A DNA stretch of 64,000 nucleotides from Pseudomonas fulva (GTDB taxonomy: Bacteria > Pseudomonadota > Gammaproteobacteria > Pseudomonadales > Pseudomonadaceae): NCBI RefSeq assembly GCF_023517795.1, contig NZ_CP082928.1, forward strand, positions 5,270,001-5,334,000, given 5' to 3'. The notes beneath the pieces are model-generated. The model did no database searches, had not been told where the DNA came from, and worked only from the letters and a program-made list of their open reading frames with translations. Below, in pieces: positions 1 to 9,649 of this stretch (position 1 is the first letter of the stretch; each line of letters opens with the position of its first letter). The translations under genes were made by a program, and so were the position numbers.

Positions 1-430
1 TGGCAACGCGCACGTAGCCCTTCTCCTCGGGGCGGTAGTCAGGCACGCCGTGCAGGGTGCGCGTCACGCTGCCATCGGCGCCCTGCTCGGTGGTGACCTC
101 GATGATCGAGTCCCGGGGCGTCACCGGCCATGGCGTATTGAAGCGGGTATAAGTCCAGCTCTTGTCGCCTTGGTGCTTGAGCAGCCGCTGCTCCTGGCAC
201 TCGTGAATCCAGGCACAGGACGCCACCACATCCTCCTGCAGCGCCCGGAGCTTGGCCACATCGGTCTTGATCAGGGTAACGCCGCGATAAGCCTTGTAGG
301 GGGAGCCGGCCACCTCGCTGAGGTAGACCTTGATACCCTCCTCGTCCTTGGCCAGACGCCAGTCCTCGGCATGGGCGGCGGAGGCGAGACACAGCGCCGT
401 ACTTGCTAGCAACAAACGGGTCAGCGACAT
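1..430 (-). CDS. START-domain lipid-binding-like protein (partial)
   Basis: The 3' end of this gene lies beyond the left edge, so only about 143 N-terminal residues are visible. They begin with a signal peptide (MSLTRLLLASTALCLASAAHA, then ED), so the product should be exported to the periplasm. The rest resembles bacterial START-domain proteins: a DWRLAKDEEGIKVY opening, a VVASCAWIHECQEQ segment and a NTPWPVTPRDSI segment. START folds hold hydrophobic ligands in a pocket, but the ligand of this bacterial group is not known to me. The ATG at 430 follows GGAGAATAAAG on the minus strand, a good ribosome site. It lies 31 bases after the YkgJ-type gene in the same direction and is probably co-transcribed with it. 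Confidence 0.75.
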   Translation of the reverse strand, partial: MSLTRLLLASTALCLASAAHAEDWRLAKDEEGIKVYLSEVAGSPYKAYRGVTLIKTDVAKLRALQEDVVASCAWIHECQEQRLLKHQGDKSWTYTRFNTPWPVTPRDSIIEVTTEQGADGSVTRTLHGVPDYRPEEKGYVRVA

Positions 431-461
431 CTTTATTCTCCGGGGGGTTGTCTGTAGAGCG

Positions 462-722
462 TCAGACAGCGATTGCCGTGGCACTTTCCAGCCACGTCAG
501 CAGGCGGATGGCTTCTTCACGGCTATTACCGCAGACAGCGGAATCGGCTGAAAATGCGGCGCACACGGCGGGTCGATCCTCGCGTCCGAAGATCGAACAG
601 CGATTGTCCTCGGCCAGATTCACGCAGCGCTCGCCGGCAGCCTTGCCATTGGGCATACCGGGGATGAAGGAGCTGATCGACGGGGAAATACAGCAGGCGC
701 CACAACCAGGACGGCATTGCAT
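462..722 (-). CDS. YkgJ family cysteine cluster protein
   Basis: An 86-residue protein with eight cysteines. It begins MQCRPGCGACC and continues with RCVNL, RCSIF, RPAVC and AVCG, the CxxxCxxCC-type arrangement of the YkgJ/UPF0153 family. These proteins are thought to bind a metal or Fe-S cluster; the cellular role is not established. I chose the ATG at 722 because family members start with the M-[KQ]-C-R-P-G-C-G-A-C-C block and a GAGG lies about eight bases upstream. An in-frame ATG at 746 would add eight residues. It sits 80 bases after the histidine kinase gene and just before the START-domain gene on the same strand. Confidence 0.85.
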   Translation of the reverse strand: MQCRPGCGACCISPSISSFIPGMPNGKAAGERCVNLAEDNRCSIFGREDRPAVCAAFSADSAVCGNSREEAIRLLTWLESATAIAV

Positions 723-802
723 GAAACGGACCTCGAACAGGGGCATGCGGCAGACGGCGGCGATTCTAGCCTGCCGTTTCATCGGCCGGCAGCCCCCCTC
801 GG

Positions 803-2710
803 TCAGGTCAAATCGAGGCGAATGCTGAAGCGCGATCCCGCCCCCGGTGTGCTGTCGACCTCCAGTTCGGCGCCGAGCACATCCACCGCCAGCTGGTGGG
901 TGATATGCAAGCCCAGGCCGGTTCCGCCCTGGCCGCGCCGGGTGGTGAAGAAGGGATCGAATATCTTGCCCAGCAGTTCCTCGTCCATGCCGCGGCCATC
1001 GTCGATGACCTCGATCACGCACTGGCCTTGCGCCTCATCGACCTGGCCACGAACGGTGATCACCCCTTTCACACCGGGATCGAATGCATGAACCAGCGCA
1101 TTGTCGACGAGATTCTGCACGATTTGCCCGAGCGGCCCCGGGTAGCTGTCCAGTATCAGGTTCGGCGCCACCTCAACCAGGATCCGATGATCGTTCTGGC
1201 GCAGTTTCGGCTGCAACAGCAGCACCACCTCCTCGACCAGTTCGCGCAGGTCGAAGCGCCGCCGTTCCGTGCTGGCACGGTCGGTAGCCAGTTGCTTGAA
1301 GGCGCGGGTCAACTGCGACATGCGCTCCAGGCTGATCAGGATGATGCTCAAGCCATCGTCGGTGCGCTGCACGAAACGCTCCAGGGTGGTGCGTTTCAGG
1401 CCTTCGCGCATCGCCGTCTGAAATTCCTGACTGGCCCGCTCCAAGGTCGACGCCGCCACGCTGGCGGCGCCAATTGGGGTATTCAACTCATGGGCGACGC
1501 CGGCCACCATGGTGCCGAGGGACGACAGCTTTTCAGCCTGCAACAAGGCGCGGCGCGTGCGCTGCAATTGCTCGACGGTACGCTGCAGCTGCTCGTTGCT
1601 GGTGGCCAGCGCGCGACTGCTCACGTGCAGGCCGTGCTCTGCCCGCAGCCGCTCGGCCTCGTCGATGGCGCGGCGCACGCTGATCAACAGCCCCACGCCC
1701 TGCAGGACGCTGAAGAACAGCAGCACGCGCCAGACTACGTCCCAACGCAATTCGCTCAGGTTCCGGGCAGGCAGGTGAGACAACAACAGCCAGTGATCGG
1801 CGGCATTGGACGTTGCCGAAGCGGCATCGCTCGGCCGGAAATGGCTGTAGGCCCAGAAGCCTGCCGAATCGATGAACGAGCCACGCTGCTCGTTCTGCAG
1901 GCGTCGCCAGCTCGACGGCTGGTGGTTGGCCAGAGTCAGCTCGGGCTTGCCCAGCAGGAAGCCCCAGGCATGTTCGGGGCGCTCGCCGAGCATCCAGTAA
2001 CCTTCATGATCGAGCAGTTGCAGCGAGCCACCATAGGCCACGGAGGTTTCACGCAGCCGCTCCAGCAAGCGTTCGGCGCGGTAGTCGAGGATCAGGATGC
2101 CGCGCCGCTCGCCGCGCTCGCTGAAAACCGGCACCGCCGCGCGCAGGATCGGTACCAGGGACTCGACGGAGCCGTCGGGTCGGTACTTGCGCTCCAGATC
2201 GAAGCGCGACAGGTACGACTCGCCCTTGTAGAGGTGCATGGTCTCGACGAAGTAATAGGCGGCCGAGTCGTTCTGCAAATCCGCTCCGGCAACCCGCTGC
2301 GCCTTTCCCGCAATGCTGTCGATGCGTACCCGCTCCATGCCGCTTTCGTCGAGCCAGCGGATGTGCTGGTAGGTCGCCCGGCTATTGGAAAACTCGGCGA
2401 ACAGCTCACTCAGGGCAGCGTCGCTGTCGCCCGCATCCTGCCTCACGGCGCGATTGAGCAAGGGCTGCTGGCTGAGAAACTGCAGGTCACCACGCAGGCT
2501 CGACAGGTGCCGCTCCAGCACCGCCACGCCCTCGTTGAGGCTGTCGGTCTGCGCCTCGAGCAGCGGCTCCAGGCGGTCATTGAGCATGCGATCGTAGAGC
2601 AGCAGGCTGAGCACCACGATCAGCAGCGACCAGGGCAGAAACAGCACTAGCAGGTTACGCGGCAGCGGCCTGGCAAGCGCCTTTCGCCAGCCGGCGATGC
2701 GGCGCCTCAT
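803..2710 (-). CDS. Membrane sensor histidine kinase
   Basis: A 635-residue inner-membrane kinase. One transmembrane helix lies at about residues 18-40 and another at about 322-345. The roughly 280-residue loop between them should be a periplasmic sensor domain. After a coiled linker the H-box reads VAHELNTPIG (His near 407). The ATP-binding domain follows, with the N-box VDNALVHAF and a G-rich end (DDGRGMDEE, IFDPFFTTRRG, GTGLGLHI). The longest open frame starts upstream inside the preceding gene. I prefer the ATG at 2710 because it overlaps that gene's stop as TGATG, which implies translational coupling. The coupled regulator carries a receiver and an EAL domain and is the obvious phosphotransfer partner. 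The input signal cannot be read from the sequence. Confidence 0.92.
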   Translation of the reverse strand: MRRRIAGWRKALARPLPRNLLVLFLPWSLLIVVLSLLLYDRMLNDRLEPLLEAQTDSLNEGVAVLERHLSSLRGDLQFLSQQPLLNRAVRQDAGDSDAALSELFAEFSNSRATYQHIRWLDESGMERVRIDSIAGKAQRVAGADLQNDSAAYYFVETMHLYKGESYLSRFDLERKYRPDGSVESLVPILRAAVPVFSERGERRGILILDYRAERLLERLRETSVAYGGSLQLLDHEGYWMLGERPEHAWGFLLGKPELTLANHQPSSWRRLQNEQRGSFIDSAGFWAYSHFRPSDAASATSNAADHWLLLSHLPARNLSELRWDVVWRVLLFFSVLQGVGLLISVRRAIDEAERLRAEHGLHVSSRALATSNEQLQRTVEQLQRTRRALLQAEKLSSLGTMVAGVAHELNTPIGAASVAASTLERASQEFQTAMREGLKRTTLERFVQRTDDGLSIILISLERMSQLTRAFKQLATDRASTERRRFDLRELVEEVVLLLQPKLRQNDHRILVEVAPNLILDSYPGPLGQIVQNLVDNALVHAFDPGVKGVITVRGQVDEAQGQCVIEVIDDGRGMDEELLGKIFDPFFTTRRGQGGTGLGLHITHQLAVDVLGAELEVDSTPGAGSRFSIRLDLT

Positions 2711-4923
2711 CACCGCGGCGAACGCTCGCCCAGCCAGCTCAGCAGGCGCTCCAGGGGCATGGGCCTGGCATACAGATAGCCCTGGGCTTCCAGGCAATCA
2801 TGCTGCTTCAACCACTCGACCTGTTGCTGGTTCTCCACGCCCTCGGCGATCACCGTCATGCCGACACGACGTGCGATCTGGATGATCGCTTCGGCGATTG
2901 CCTGGCCATCGTCCTGCGCACTCAGCTCCTCGACGAAGCTGCGGTCGATCTTCAAGCGGTCGGCCGGCAGCTGGCGCAGGTAGCTGAGCGACGAAAAACC
3001 GGTGCCGAAGTCGTCGATGGCCACCTTGACGCCCATCGCGCGCAGCGCCAGCAGTTGCTCGCAGACCTGCTCGAACGAACGCATGGCCACCGACTCGGTG
3101 ATCTCCAGTTCGACCTGGTCAGCGCTTACCCCGGCCGCCTCCAGGTGCAGGGTGAAGCGCTCGATGAAGTCGCGCTGCAGCAGCTGGGTGGCCGACACGT
3201 TGATCGCCACGCGGATGTCGCGGTAACCCGCTTCGGCCAGGCGCCGCGCTGCCTGCAGCGCCAGGCGCATGAGCAGATCGCCGAGCGGCAGGATATAGCC
3301 GGTGGCCTCGGCCAGCGGAATGAACTCCAGCGGCGGCACGGCCTTGCCGTCAGCCTGGTACCAGCGTGCCAGGGCCTCGACCCCGGTGACCGTACCGCTG
3401 CGCAGATCGACCTGGGGTTGCAACTCGATGCTGATCAGGTCGCTGGCCACCGCATCACGCAGTGCCAGCAACAGGCGAAACGACTCGGCATGGGCGCTCT
3501 GCAGCCGGCGGTCGTGCACCACGTGCTGGTCGTGACCCAGCTGCTTGGCCTGCTTGAGGGTCAGCCTTGCATCCTGCAGCGCCACGCTGGCGCTGTCTTC
3601 GAAATCGCGCAGATACAGGGTGACGCTGCTCAGGCTGTGCACCTGGCCCAGCTCGTAGGGCCGATTGGGGCGGCGGAACAAGGCCACAATGTTCTCGGCG
3701 CGCACCTGATCCTGCGGGCCCAGCACGGCGAACAGATCGTCGCGGATCCGGGCGATCAGCACGTTGCCATCGAAGGCATCGCGCAGACGGTTGGCCACCA
3801 GCCCGAGGATGAAATCCCCGTAGCCGGTCCCGAAGGCGGTGTTGGCACCCGAGAAGTTGTCAATGTCGAGCAGCACCAGTACCCGGTCGTCCTTGTTGGG
3901 GCTGCTCAGGGTCATGTCCAGCATGCGGATCAGCGCATTGCGGTTGGGAATCTTCAGCAGGTCGTCCTGGTAGGCCATCTCCTCCAGGCGGCTGAACAGC
4001 GCCACGTTATAGAGGCCTCGGCTGATGCTGGCACTGAACACCTCGAGCAGCTCCAGCTCGGTATCGTCCAGCGTACGCTCGGTGGCCACGTAGCAGGCGT
4101 AGTCCGCACCGGCCTGAAAGCGCGGAAAGAACAGCACGGTACAATCGTCAAACCGCAGCGTCGCCTGTTTTTGCAGGCTACAGCGCAACGCGCTGGCTAC
4201 TGCGTCATCGCCCAACCCATTGAGATTGCCGTCGATGGAGCTGTAGAAGCGGCCGCTGGCACTGATCACGTAGGCGTCGGGCAGCTCGCCGGGCCCGGCA
4301 TCGTGGGCTTTCACGCAGACGATGCCCTCGGCCTGCAGGTCGAGCAGCGAGGCGATCTCGGAGAGAATCTTGGCCGACAGTTCCCGGGTGTTCTTCGAGC
4401 AGAACAGTGCGTTGCTTGACTCGACGATCATCTGCAGGCCGCGGCGTGCGCGGGCCGTGGCCTTAAGCTGCGAGTAACTGCGCAGCCCGGCGGTGAGCAC
4501 CGTGCGCAGGCGCTCGGCGCTCAGCTCGCTCTTGGACCAATAGTCGTTGATGTCGTAGTCACGCATCACGCTCTGCACGGGCGCCATGCCGGGCTCGCCG
4601 GTCAGCAGCACGATGCGAATCTCGGCGTTGCCGATGACTTCGCGCAGGGTCTTGACCAGACGCAGACCGGCGTCTTCGGTCTCCATCACCACATCGAGCA
4701 GCACCAGGGCGAAGTCCTGCTGCTCGGCCAGCAGCATGGCGGCCTCGCGGTTGCTGAATGCCTGCTGGATCTCGACACGCCGGCCGAGAATGTCCATCTC
4801 GCTGATCGCAAAGGCGGTTGCGCGCTGAAAGTCAGGGTCGTCATCAACGGTCAGGATGCGCCAAGCCTGGTGGGTGCCGTCACCAATCGCCTCGTCATCT
4901 GCAAACACCACGGAGTCATCCAT
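2710..4923 (-). CDS. Response regulator with REC, DUF3369, degenerate GGDEF and EAL domains
   Basis: A 737-residue cytoplasmic regulator predicted to hydrolyse cyclic di-GMP. The receiver domain is N-terminal, with acidic residues in TVDDDPD and the phospho-acceptor Asp77 in LLDVV. A DUF3369/GAF-like segment follows, at about residues 160-330. The GGDEF domain is degenerate: the signature position reads RDDLF, so cyclase activity is unlikely. The EAL domain (about 500-735) keeps EALARW, NVSATQL, EITES, DDFGTGFSS, KIDRSF and AEGVE, the residues needed for phosphodiesterase activity. The ATG at 4923 has AGGTGA nine bases upstream; a GTG at 4932 would leave only three bases of spacing. The stop overlaps the start of the histidine kinase, so the pair forms one two-component unit. 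Confidence 0.92.
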   Translation of the reverse strand: MDDSVVFADDEAIGDGTHQAWRILTVDDDPDFQRATAFAISEMDILGRRVEIQQAFSNREAAMLLAEQQDFALVLLDVVMETEDAGLRLVKTLREVIGNAEIRIVLLTGEPGMAPVQSVMRDYDINDYWSKSELSAERLRTVLTAGLRSYSQLKATARARRGLQMIVESSNALFCSKNTRELSAKILSEIASLLDLQAEGIVCVKAHDAGPGELPDAYVISASGRFYSSIDGNLNGLGDDAVASALRCSLQKQATLRFDDCTVLFFPRFQAGADYACYVATERTLDDTELELLEVFSASISRGLYNVALFSRLEEMAYQDDLLKIPNRNALIRMLDMTLSSPNKDDRVLVLLDIDNFSGANTAFGTGYGDFILGLVANRLRDAFDGNVLIARIRDDLFAVLGPQDQVRAENIVALFRRPNRPYELGQVHSLSSVTLYLRDFEDSASVALQDARLTLKQAKQLGHDQHVVHDRRLQSAHAESFRLLLALRDAVASDLISIELQPQVDLRSGTVTGVEALARWYQADGKAVPPLEFIPLAEATGYILPLGDLLMRLALQAARRLAEAGYRDIRVAINVSATQLLQRDFIERFTLHLEAAGVSADQVELEITESVAMRSFEQVCEQLLALRAMGVKVAIDDFGTGFSSLSYLRQLPADRLKIDRSFVEELSAQDDGQAIAEAIIQIARRVGMTVIAEGVENQQQVEWLKQHDCLEAQGYLYARPMPLERLLSWLGERSPR

Positions 4924-5100
4924 GAAACACACTCACCTTTCACGCGGGAATAGAGAACCACGGCCTTCCGTGCGCAAGTATAGCCAGCGCCGTAAAGACA
5001 CAATGCCCATGATGGCATTTCATATATGGCACGAATCACACCACTCGTCGGTCTGAGCCTTGAGCGACCCTGGCACGACGGCGGCAGACAAGGAGAGGCA

Positions 5101-5664
5101 ATGGGGTATTGGCTGGTCATCGACCTGGAAGCCACCACCGAAGAAGGTGGCTGGCCAGTGGAACACATGGAGATCATCGAGATCGGTGCCAGCCTGGTCG
5201 ATGCCGGCGGCCATGAGGTCGACCATTTCCAGCGTTTCGTGCGCCCCCTGCGCCGCCCCATGCTGACCCGCTTCTGTCGGCAACTGACCCACATCAGCCA
5301 GGCGGAGGTGGATCAGGCCGCCACGCTGCCGGTGCTGTGGCCGCAATTCGAGCGTTGGCTGCAGCCCCATCACCCGCGCCTGCAGGGCTGGTGCAGCTGG
5401 GGCGATTACGACCGCCAGCAGCTGGAACAGGACTGGCAGCGCCATGCACTCACCAGCCATTTGCAGACGCTGCCGCACCTCAACCTCAAGCGCCGCTTCG
5501 CCAAGGACCGGCAACTGCCCCGCCCCGTCGGCCTGAACGCCGCGCTACAGCTGGCGGGTTTCAGCTTCAGCGGCCAGCAACATCGTGCACTGAACGACGC
5601 GCGCAACACCGCCCGACTGCTGCCGCTGATGGTGGTCGAGCGAAGCGGTACGCGCAGCACGTGA
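5101..5664 (+). CDS. 3'-5' exonuclease, DEDDh family
   Basis: A 187-residue cytoplasmic nuclease of the RNase T/ERI-1-like (KapD) group. Exo I is VIDLEATT (Asp8 and Glu10). Exo II is in the WGDYDRQQL segment. Exo III carries the His and Asp of [13 protein letters not shown], which makes it DEDDh type. Families with the same layout trim 3' ends of RNA or single-stranded DNA; the substrate here is unknown. The frame is open upstream from 5026, but the ATG at 5101 is preceded by AAGGAG with six bases of spacing and directly opens the exonuclease fold. It runs divergent from the EAL regulator. Confidence 0.88.
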   Translation: MGYWLVIDLEATTEEGGWPVEHMEIIEIGASLVDAGGHEVDHFQRFVRPLRRPMLTRFCRQLTHISQAEVDQAATLPVLWPQFERWLQPHHPRLQGWCSWGDYDRQQLEQDWQRHALTSHLQTLPHLNLKRRFAKDRQLPRPVGLNAALQLAGFSFSGQQHRALNDARNTARLLPLMVVERSGTRST

Positions 5665-5725
5665 CGCCATCAAACGCCTTGGGCATACTTGCCAGCCACT
5701 TATTCTGCCGCTCACGAGGATGCAC

Positions 5726-6007
5726 ATGTTCAAGGTCAACGAGTATTTCGACGGTACCGTCAAATCCATCGCGTTCGGCATGGCAGAAGGCCCGGCCACG
5801 ATTGGCGTGATGGCGGCAGGCGAATACGAATTCGGCACCGGCCAGCTGGAGATCATGCACGTGATCGCCGGCGCCCTGACCGTCAAGCTGCCGGGCAGCG
5901 ACAACTGGGAAACCTTCACCGCCGGCAGCCGCTTCACCGTGCCGGCCGACAGCAAGTTCCAGCTCAAGGTCGAGCAGGACACAGCTTACCTGTGCGAATA
6001 CCGCTGA
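5726..6007 (+). CDS. ppnP: Pyrimidine/purine nucleoside phosphorylase PpnP
   Basis: A 93-residue one-domain cupin, matching the 94-residue E. coli PpnP (YaiE, formerly DUF1255). The opening [15 protein letters not shown] and the closing TAYLCEYR fit the family over the whole length. The E. coli enzyme splits several nucleosides with phosphate to give the free base and ribose-1-phosphate. An ATG at 5720 is in frame but lies inside the GAGG ribosome site, so 5726 is the start. A strong bidirectional terminator follows. Confidence 0.92.
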   Translation: MFKVNEYFDGTVKSIAFGMAEGPATIGVMAAGEYEFGTGQLEIMHVIAGALTVKLPGSDNWETFTAGSRFTVPADSKFQLKVEQDTAYLCEYR

Positions 6008-6023
6008 CAGGTCTCGCAGCCAG

Positions 6024-6052
6024 AAAAAGCCCGGCCAGGTGCCGGGCTTTTT
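6024..6052. terminator. Bidirectional rho-independent terminator after ppnP
   Basis: A perfect 12-bp stem, AAAAAGCCCGGC pairing with GCCGGGCTTTTT around the loop CAGGT. The A and T runs at the two ends make it usable for ppnP (plus) and for the DUF1289 gene arriving from the minus strand. Confidence 0.9.
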
Positions 6053-6076
6053 GCATTCAAGAACCGCGCGTGCGAA

Positions 6077-6589
6077 TCAGACGCGCAGCTCCATGCCTTC
6101 CTTGAGAAAGCGCGGTGCGATATAGCGCTCGAAATGCGCCTCGGAGAGCAGAAAGAACTCGCGGTCGATGGCATCGCGCAGGTCGGGCAGCTCCCAATCG
6201 CGAAATTCGGGCAGCAACACGATACCGTAGGCCTCCAGCTGGGTGATCACCCGGGCACCGCGAGCCAGCAGCTGATAGGCCCAGCAATAGGCCGACTGCT
6301 GGGGAACGAAGCGAATCTGCCGCTGCTGCAGCTGTTTGAGCAGCAACGCCTCGTCGAAGACCTCCAGCTTGGCAGTCATCACCTGTACCAGCAACATCTC
6401 CAGGCGCAACCACACCGACTGCTTTTCCTCGTCGCTGTAGCCGTTCCAGTTGATCACCTCGTGGTGAAAACGCTTGCAGCCGCGGCATACGGAATCCCCG
6501 AATACCGTGGAGCACAAGCCTATGCAGGGTGTCTTGATACGTTGATTGGGCATGCCTTGAATCGATACATCGGACAATAAGGGGTGCAT
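6077..6589 (-). CDS. DUF1289 domain-containing protein
   Basis: A 170-residue protein. The N-terminal part holds the DUF1289 cysteine motif: TPCIGLCSTVFGDSVCRGC, then KRFHHEVINW, a likely small metal or Fe-S site. The longer C-terminal part (about residues 75-170) is a second, largely helical region I cannot assign. I chose the ATG at 6589, which has AAGGG about five bases upstream. The ATG at 6553, just before the cysteine motif, is an alternative with a ribosome site too close to be useful. The gene is convergent with ppnP and divergent from acnB. Function unknown. Confidence 0.8.
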   Translation of the reverse strand: MHPLLSDVSIQGMPNQRIKTPCIGLCSTVFGDSVCRGCKRFHHEVINWNGYSDEEKQSVWLRLEMLLVQVMTAKLEVFDEALLLKQLQQRQIRFVPQQSAYCWAYQLLARGARVITQLEAYGIVLLPEFRDWELPDLRDAIDREFFLLSEAHFERYIAPRFLKEGMELRV

Positions 6590-6640
6590 CTTAGCCCTTT
6601 GTCTAATGGGGATCACCCCAGAGGGCGATGGGTCTTTCAC

Positions 6641-6669
6641 TTAACTTCGTGCAAAGATTCCGCTAGAAT
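6641..6669 (+). promoter_or_regulatory. Predicted sigma-70 promoter of acnB
   Basis: A -35 box TTAACT (6641-6646), 17 bases of spacing and a -10 box TAGAAT (6664-6669). Transcription would begin near 6676, which gives acnB a 5' leader of about 270 bases. Assigned by match to consensus and position only. Confidence 0.6.
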
Positions 6670-6673
6670 CAGC

Positions 6674-6948
6674 GCGCCTTGCCAAAGGCGCCAATGTCCG
6701 TTGGAAGCTGTTTTCAAAGCGTCACGAGCACAGTCGATCCTGCAGCGCGATGTTGGCGTGGCCACCCTCAGGCCATGCCAGCCCCTCATCAGCCCCGCTC
6801 TGCAGGCGTAAAACTTTGAAAGCAGCTTCCGGATGGAAGCATCGAAACCATCGTGCTCAGCCCATGAGGCTGCGCGACGGATGTGTTTGATGCTTTCCTG
6901 CATGCGTCCCGGACTTCCCATTTGGGACCACTGATGAGGGTAATAACT
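6674..6948 (+). ncRNA. Highly structured 5' leader of acnB
   Basis: About 275 non-coding bases with nested complementarity. A 7-bp hairpin GCGCCTT/AAGGCGC lies at 6674-6691. A long-range helix GGAAGCTGTTTTCAAAG (6703-6719) pairs with CTTTGAAAGCAGCTTCC (6814-6830) with one mismatch. Inside it is a 10-bp hairpin with arms 6754-6763 and 6771-6780. A further helix pairs 6835-6848 with 6885-6898 (about 13 pairs, one bulge). A last hairpin GTCCC/GGGAC (6906-6928) lies just before the ribosome site. This amount of pairing suggests a cis-regulatory RNA, or a small RNA transcribed from the same promoter. I do not recognise it as a named Rfam family. The pairing is seen in the sequence; the function is inferred. 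Confidence 0.55.
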
Positions 6949-9558
6949 GTGCTTGAAGCCTACCGCAAACACGTAGCAGAGCGTGCCGCCCAGGGTATCG
7001 TGCCCCAGCCGCTAAACGCCGAACAAACCGCCGGTCTCGTCGACCTGCTGAAGAACCCGCCGGCCGGCGAAGAAGAATTCCTCCTCGATCTGATCACCAA
7101 TCGCGTGCCGCCAGGCGTCGACGAAGCGGCCTACGTGAAGGCCGGCTTCCTGTCCGCCGTTGCCAAGGGTGAAGCCACCTCCCCGCTGCTCGACAAGAAA
7201 CGCGCCACCGAACTGCTCGGCACCATGCAGGGCGGCTACAACATCGCCACCCTGGTCGAGCTGCTCGACAGTGCCGAACTGGGCACCGTTGCCGCCGAAC
7301 AGCTCAAGCACACCCTGCTGATGTTCGACGCCTTCCACGACGTCGCCGAAAAAGCCAAGGCCGGCAATGCCAATGCCAAGGCCGTGCTGGAATCCTGGGC
7401 TGCCGGTGAGTGGTTCACCAAGCGCCCGGCGATCGCCGAGAAGTACAGCCTGAGCGTTTTCAAGGTGCCCGGCGAAACCAACACCGACGACCTGTCGCCG
7501 GCTCCGGACGCCTGGTCGCGCCCTGACATCCCGCTGCACGCCCTGGCCATGCTGAAAATGGCCCGCGACGGCATCGTTCCCGAGCAGCCAGGCTCCATCG
7601 GCCCGCTGAAGCAAATCGAGGAAGTACGCGCCAAGGGCTTCCCGGTCGCCTACGTCGGTGACGTGGTCGGTACCGGTTCCTCGCGTAAATCCGCCACCAA
7701 CTCGGTGCTGTGGTTCTTCGGTGACGACATCCCGTACGTGCCGAACAAGCGCGCCGGCGGCTTCTGCTTCGGCTCCAAGATCGCCCCGATCTTCTACAAC
7801 ACCATGGAAGATGCCGGCGCCCTGCCGATCGAGTTCGACGTGTCGAACATCGAGATGGGCGACGTGATCGACGTCTATCCCCATGCTGGCAAGGTCTGCA
7901 AGCACGGCACCGACGAGGTCATCACCACCTTCGAACTGAAGACCCCGGTGCTGCTCGACGAAGTTCGCGCCGGCGGCCGTATCCCGCTGATCGTCGGCCG
8001 TGGTCTGACCGACAAGGCTCGCGCCGAGCTGGGCCTGGGCCCGACAGACCTGTTCAAGCTGCCGGAAGCCCCGGTCGACACCGGCAAGGGCTACACCCTG
8101 GCCCAGAAGATGGTCGGCAAGGCCTGCGGCCTGCCGGAAGGCAAAGGCGTTCGCCCAGGCACTTACTGCGAACCGAAGATGACCACCGTCGGTTCCCAGG
8201 ACACCACCGGCCCGATGACCCGCGACGAGCTGAAGGACCTGGCCTGCCTGGGCTTCTCCGCTGACCTGGTCATGCAGTCGTTCTGCCACACCGCGGCCTA
8301 TCCGAAGCCGATCGACGTCACCACCCACCACACCCTGCCGGATTTCATCCGCACCCGTGGCGGCGTGTCCCTGCGGCCTGGCGACGGCATCATCCACAGC
8401 TGGCTGAACCGCATGCTGCTGCCCGACACCGTCGGCACCGGCGGCGACTCGCACACCCGCTTCCCGATCGGCATCAGCTTCCCGGCCGGCTCCGGCCTGG
8501 TGGCCTTCGCCGCGGCCACCGGCGTGATGCCGCTGGACATGCCGGAATCCGTTCTGGTGCGTTTCAAGGGCAAGCTGCAACCGGGCATCACCCTGCGTGA
8601 CCTGGTCCACGCCATCCCCTACTACGCCATCCAGAAGGGCCTGCTGACCGTCGAGAAGAAAGGCAAGAAGAACATCTTCTCCGGTCGCATCCTCGAGATC
8701 GAAGGCCTTGACGAGCTGACCGTCGAGCAGGCGTTCGAGCTGTCCGACGCCTCGGCCGAGCGCTCCGCTGCCGGCTGCACCATCAAGCTGCCGGAAAAGG
8801 CCATCGCCGAGTACCTGAAGTCGAACATCACCCTGCTGCGCTGGATGATCAGCGAAGGCTACGGCGATGCCCGCACCATGGAACGTCGCGCGCAGGCCAT
8901 GGAAGCCTGGCTGGCCAAGCCGGAACTGCTGTCCGCCGACGCCGATGCCGAGTACGCCGAGATCATCGAAATCGACCTGGCCGACGTCAAGGAGCCTGTG
9001 CTCTGCGCGCCGAACGACCCGGACGACGCACGCCTGCTGTCGAGCGTTCAGGGCGAGAAGATCGATGAAGTGTTCATCGGTTCGTGCATGACCAACATCG
9101 GCCACTTCCGCGCTGCCGGCAAGCTGCTCGACAAGGTCAAGGGTTCCATCCCGACCCGTCTGTGGCTGTCGCCACCGACCAAGATGGACGCTCACCAGCT
9201 GACCGAAGAAGGCTACTACGGCATCTACGGCAAGGCCGGTGCACGCATGGAAATGCCGGGTTGCTCGCTGTGCATGGGTAACCAGGCACGCGTGGCGGCG
9301 AACTCCACCGTGGTGTCGACCTCGACGCGCAACTTCCCGAACCGTCTGGGCGATGGCGCCAACGTGTACCTGGCATCGGCCGAACTGGCCGCTGTCGCTT
9401 CGATCATCGGCAAGCTGCCGACCGTCGAGGAGTACATGGAATACGCGAAGAACATCGACAGCATGGCTGCCGACGTTTACCGCTACCTGAGCTTCGACCA
9501 GATCGCCGAGTTCCGCGAAGCCGCGGCCAACGCGAACATCCCGGTCGTTCAGGCCTAA
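6949..9558 (+). CDS. acnB: Bifunctional aconitate hydratase 2 / 2-methylisocitrate dehydratase
   Basis: An 869-residue enzyme, similar in length to the 865-residue E. coli AcnB and clearly alike over its full length ([16 protein letters not shown] at the start, [15 protein letters not shown] and [12 protein letters not shown] near the end). It interconverts citrate and isocitrate in the TCA cycle and can act on 2-methylcitrate products. The 4Fe-4S cluster is held by the cysteines of GSCMTN and SLCMGN. The start is a GTG at 6949 with GAGGG eight bases upstream. The ATG at 6934 overlaps that ribosome site and would add only MRVIT. In pseudomonads acnB is a known target of the iron-responsive small RNA PrrF, so the leader may be its contact region. 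A terminator follows at once. Confidence 0.98.
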   Translation: MLEAYRKHVAERAAQGIVPQPLNAEQTAGLVDLLKNPPAGEEEFLLDLITNRVPPGVDEAAYVKAGFLSAVAKGEATSPLLDKKRATELLGTMQGGYNIATLVELLDSAELGTVAAEQLKHTLLMFDAFHDVAEKAKAGNANAKAVLESWAAGEWFTKRPAIAEKYSLSVFKVPGETNTDDLSPAPDAWSRPDIPLHALAMLKMARDGIVPEQPGSIGPLKQIEEVRAKGFPVAYVGDVVGTGSSRKSATNSVLWFFGDDIPYVPNKRAGGFCFGSKIAPIFYNTMEDAGALPIEFDVSNIEMGDVIDVYPHAGKVCKHGTDEVITTFELKTPVLLDEVRAGGRIPLIVGRGLTDKARAELGLGPTDLFKLPEAPVDTGKGYTLAQKMVGKACGLPEGKGVRPGTYCEPKMTTVGSQDTTGPMTRDELKDLACLGFSADLVMQSFCHTAAYPKPIDVTTHHTLPDFIRTRGGVSLRPGDGIIHSWLNRMLLPDTVGTGGDSHTRFPIGISFPAGSGLVAFAAATGVMPLDMPESVLVRFKGKLQPGITLRDLVHAIPYYAIQKGLLTVEKKGKKNIFSGRILEIEGLDELTVEQAFELSDASAERSAAGCTIKLPEKAIAEYLKSNITLLRWMISEGYGDARTMERRAQAMEAWLAKPELLSADADAEYAEIIEIDLADVKEPVLCAPNDPDDARLLSSVQGEKIDEVFIGSCMTNIGHFRAAGKLLDKVKGSIPTRLWLSPPTKMDAHQLTEEGYYGIYGKAGARMEMPGCSLCMGNQARVAANSTVVSTSTRNFPNRLGDGANVYLASAELAAVASIIGKLPTVEEYMEYAKNIDSMAADVYRYLSFDQIAEFREAAANANIPVVQA

Positions 9559-9574
9559 GCGTCACCCGCGTCAG

Positions 9575-9604
9575 AAAAAGCCCCGCCTCGTGCGGGGCTT
9601 TTTT
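9575..9604 (+). terminator. Rho-independent terminator of acnB
   Basis: Stem AAAAAGCCCCGC / GCGGGGCTTTTT with loop CTCGT, ending in six T's, placed 17 bases after the acnB stop. Confidence 0.92.
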
Positions 9605-9649
9605 ATGGCTCTTCATATGTTCGCCGGGCCGATACGCCTGGCACCGAAT

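Noticed and set aside
896..4419. Long plus-strand frames opposite the kinase and the EAL regulator
   Set aside because: They mirror the real minus-strand genes and show no domain or start signal.
7012..9195. A 727-codon open frame antisense to acnB
   Set aside because: acnB is certain on the other strand. High GC and codon bias leave long stop-free frames; the product is compositionally odd and has no ribosome site or motif.
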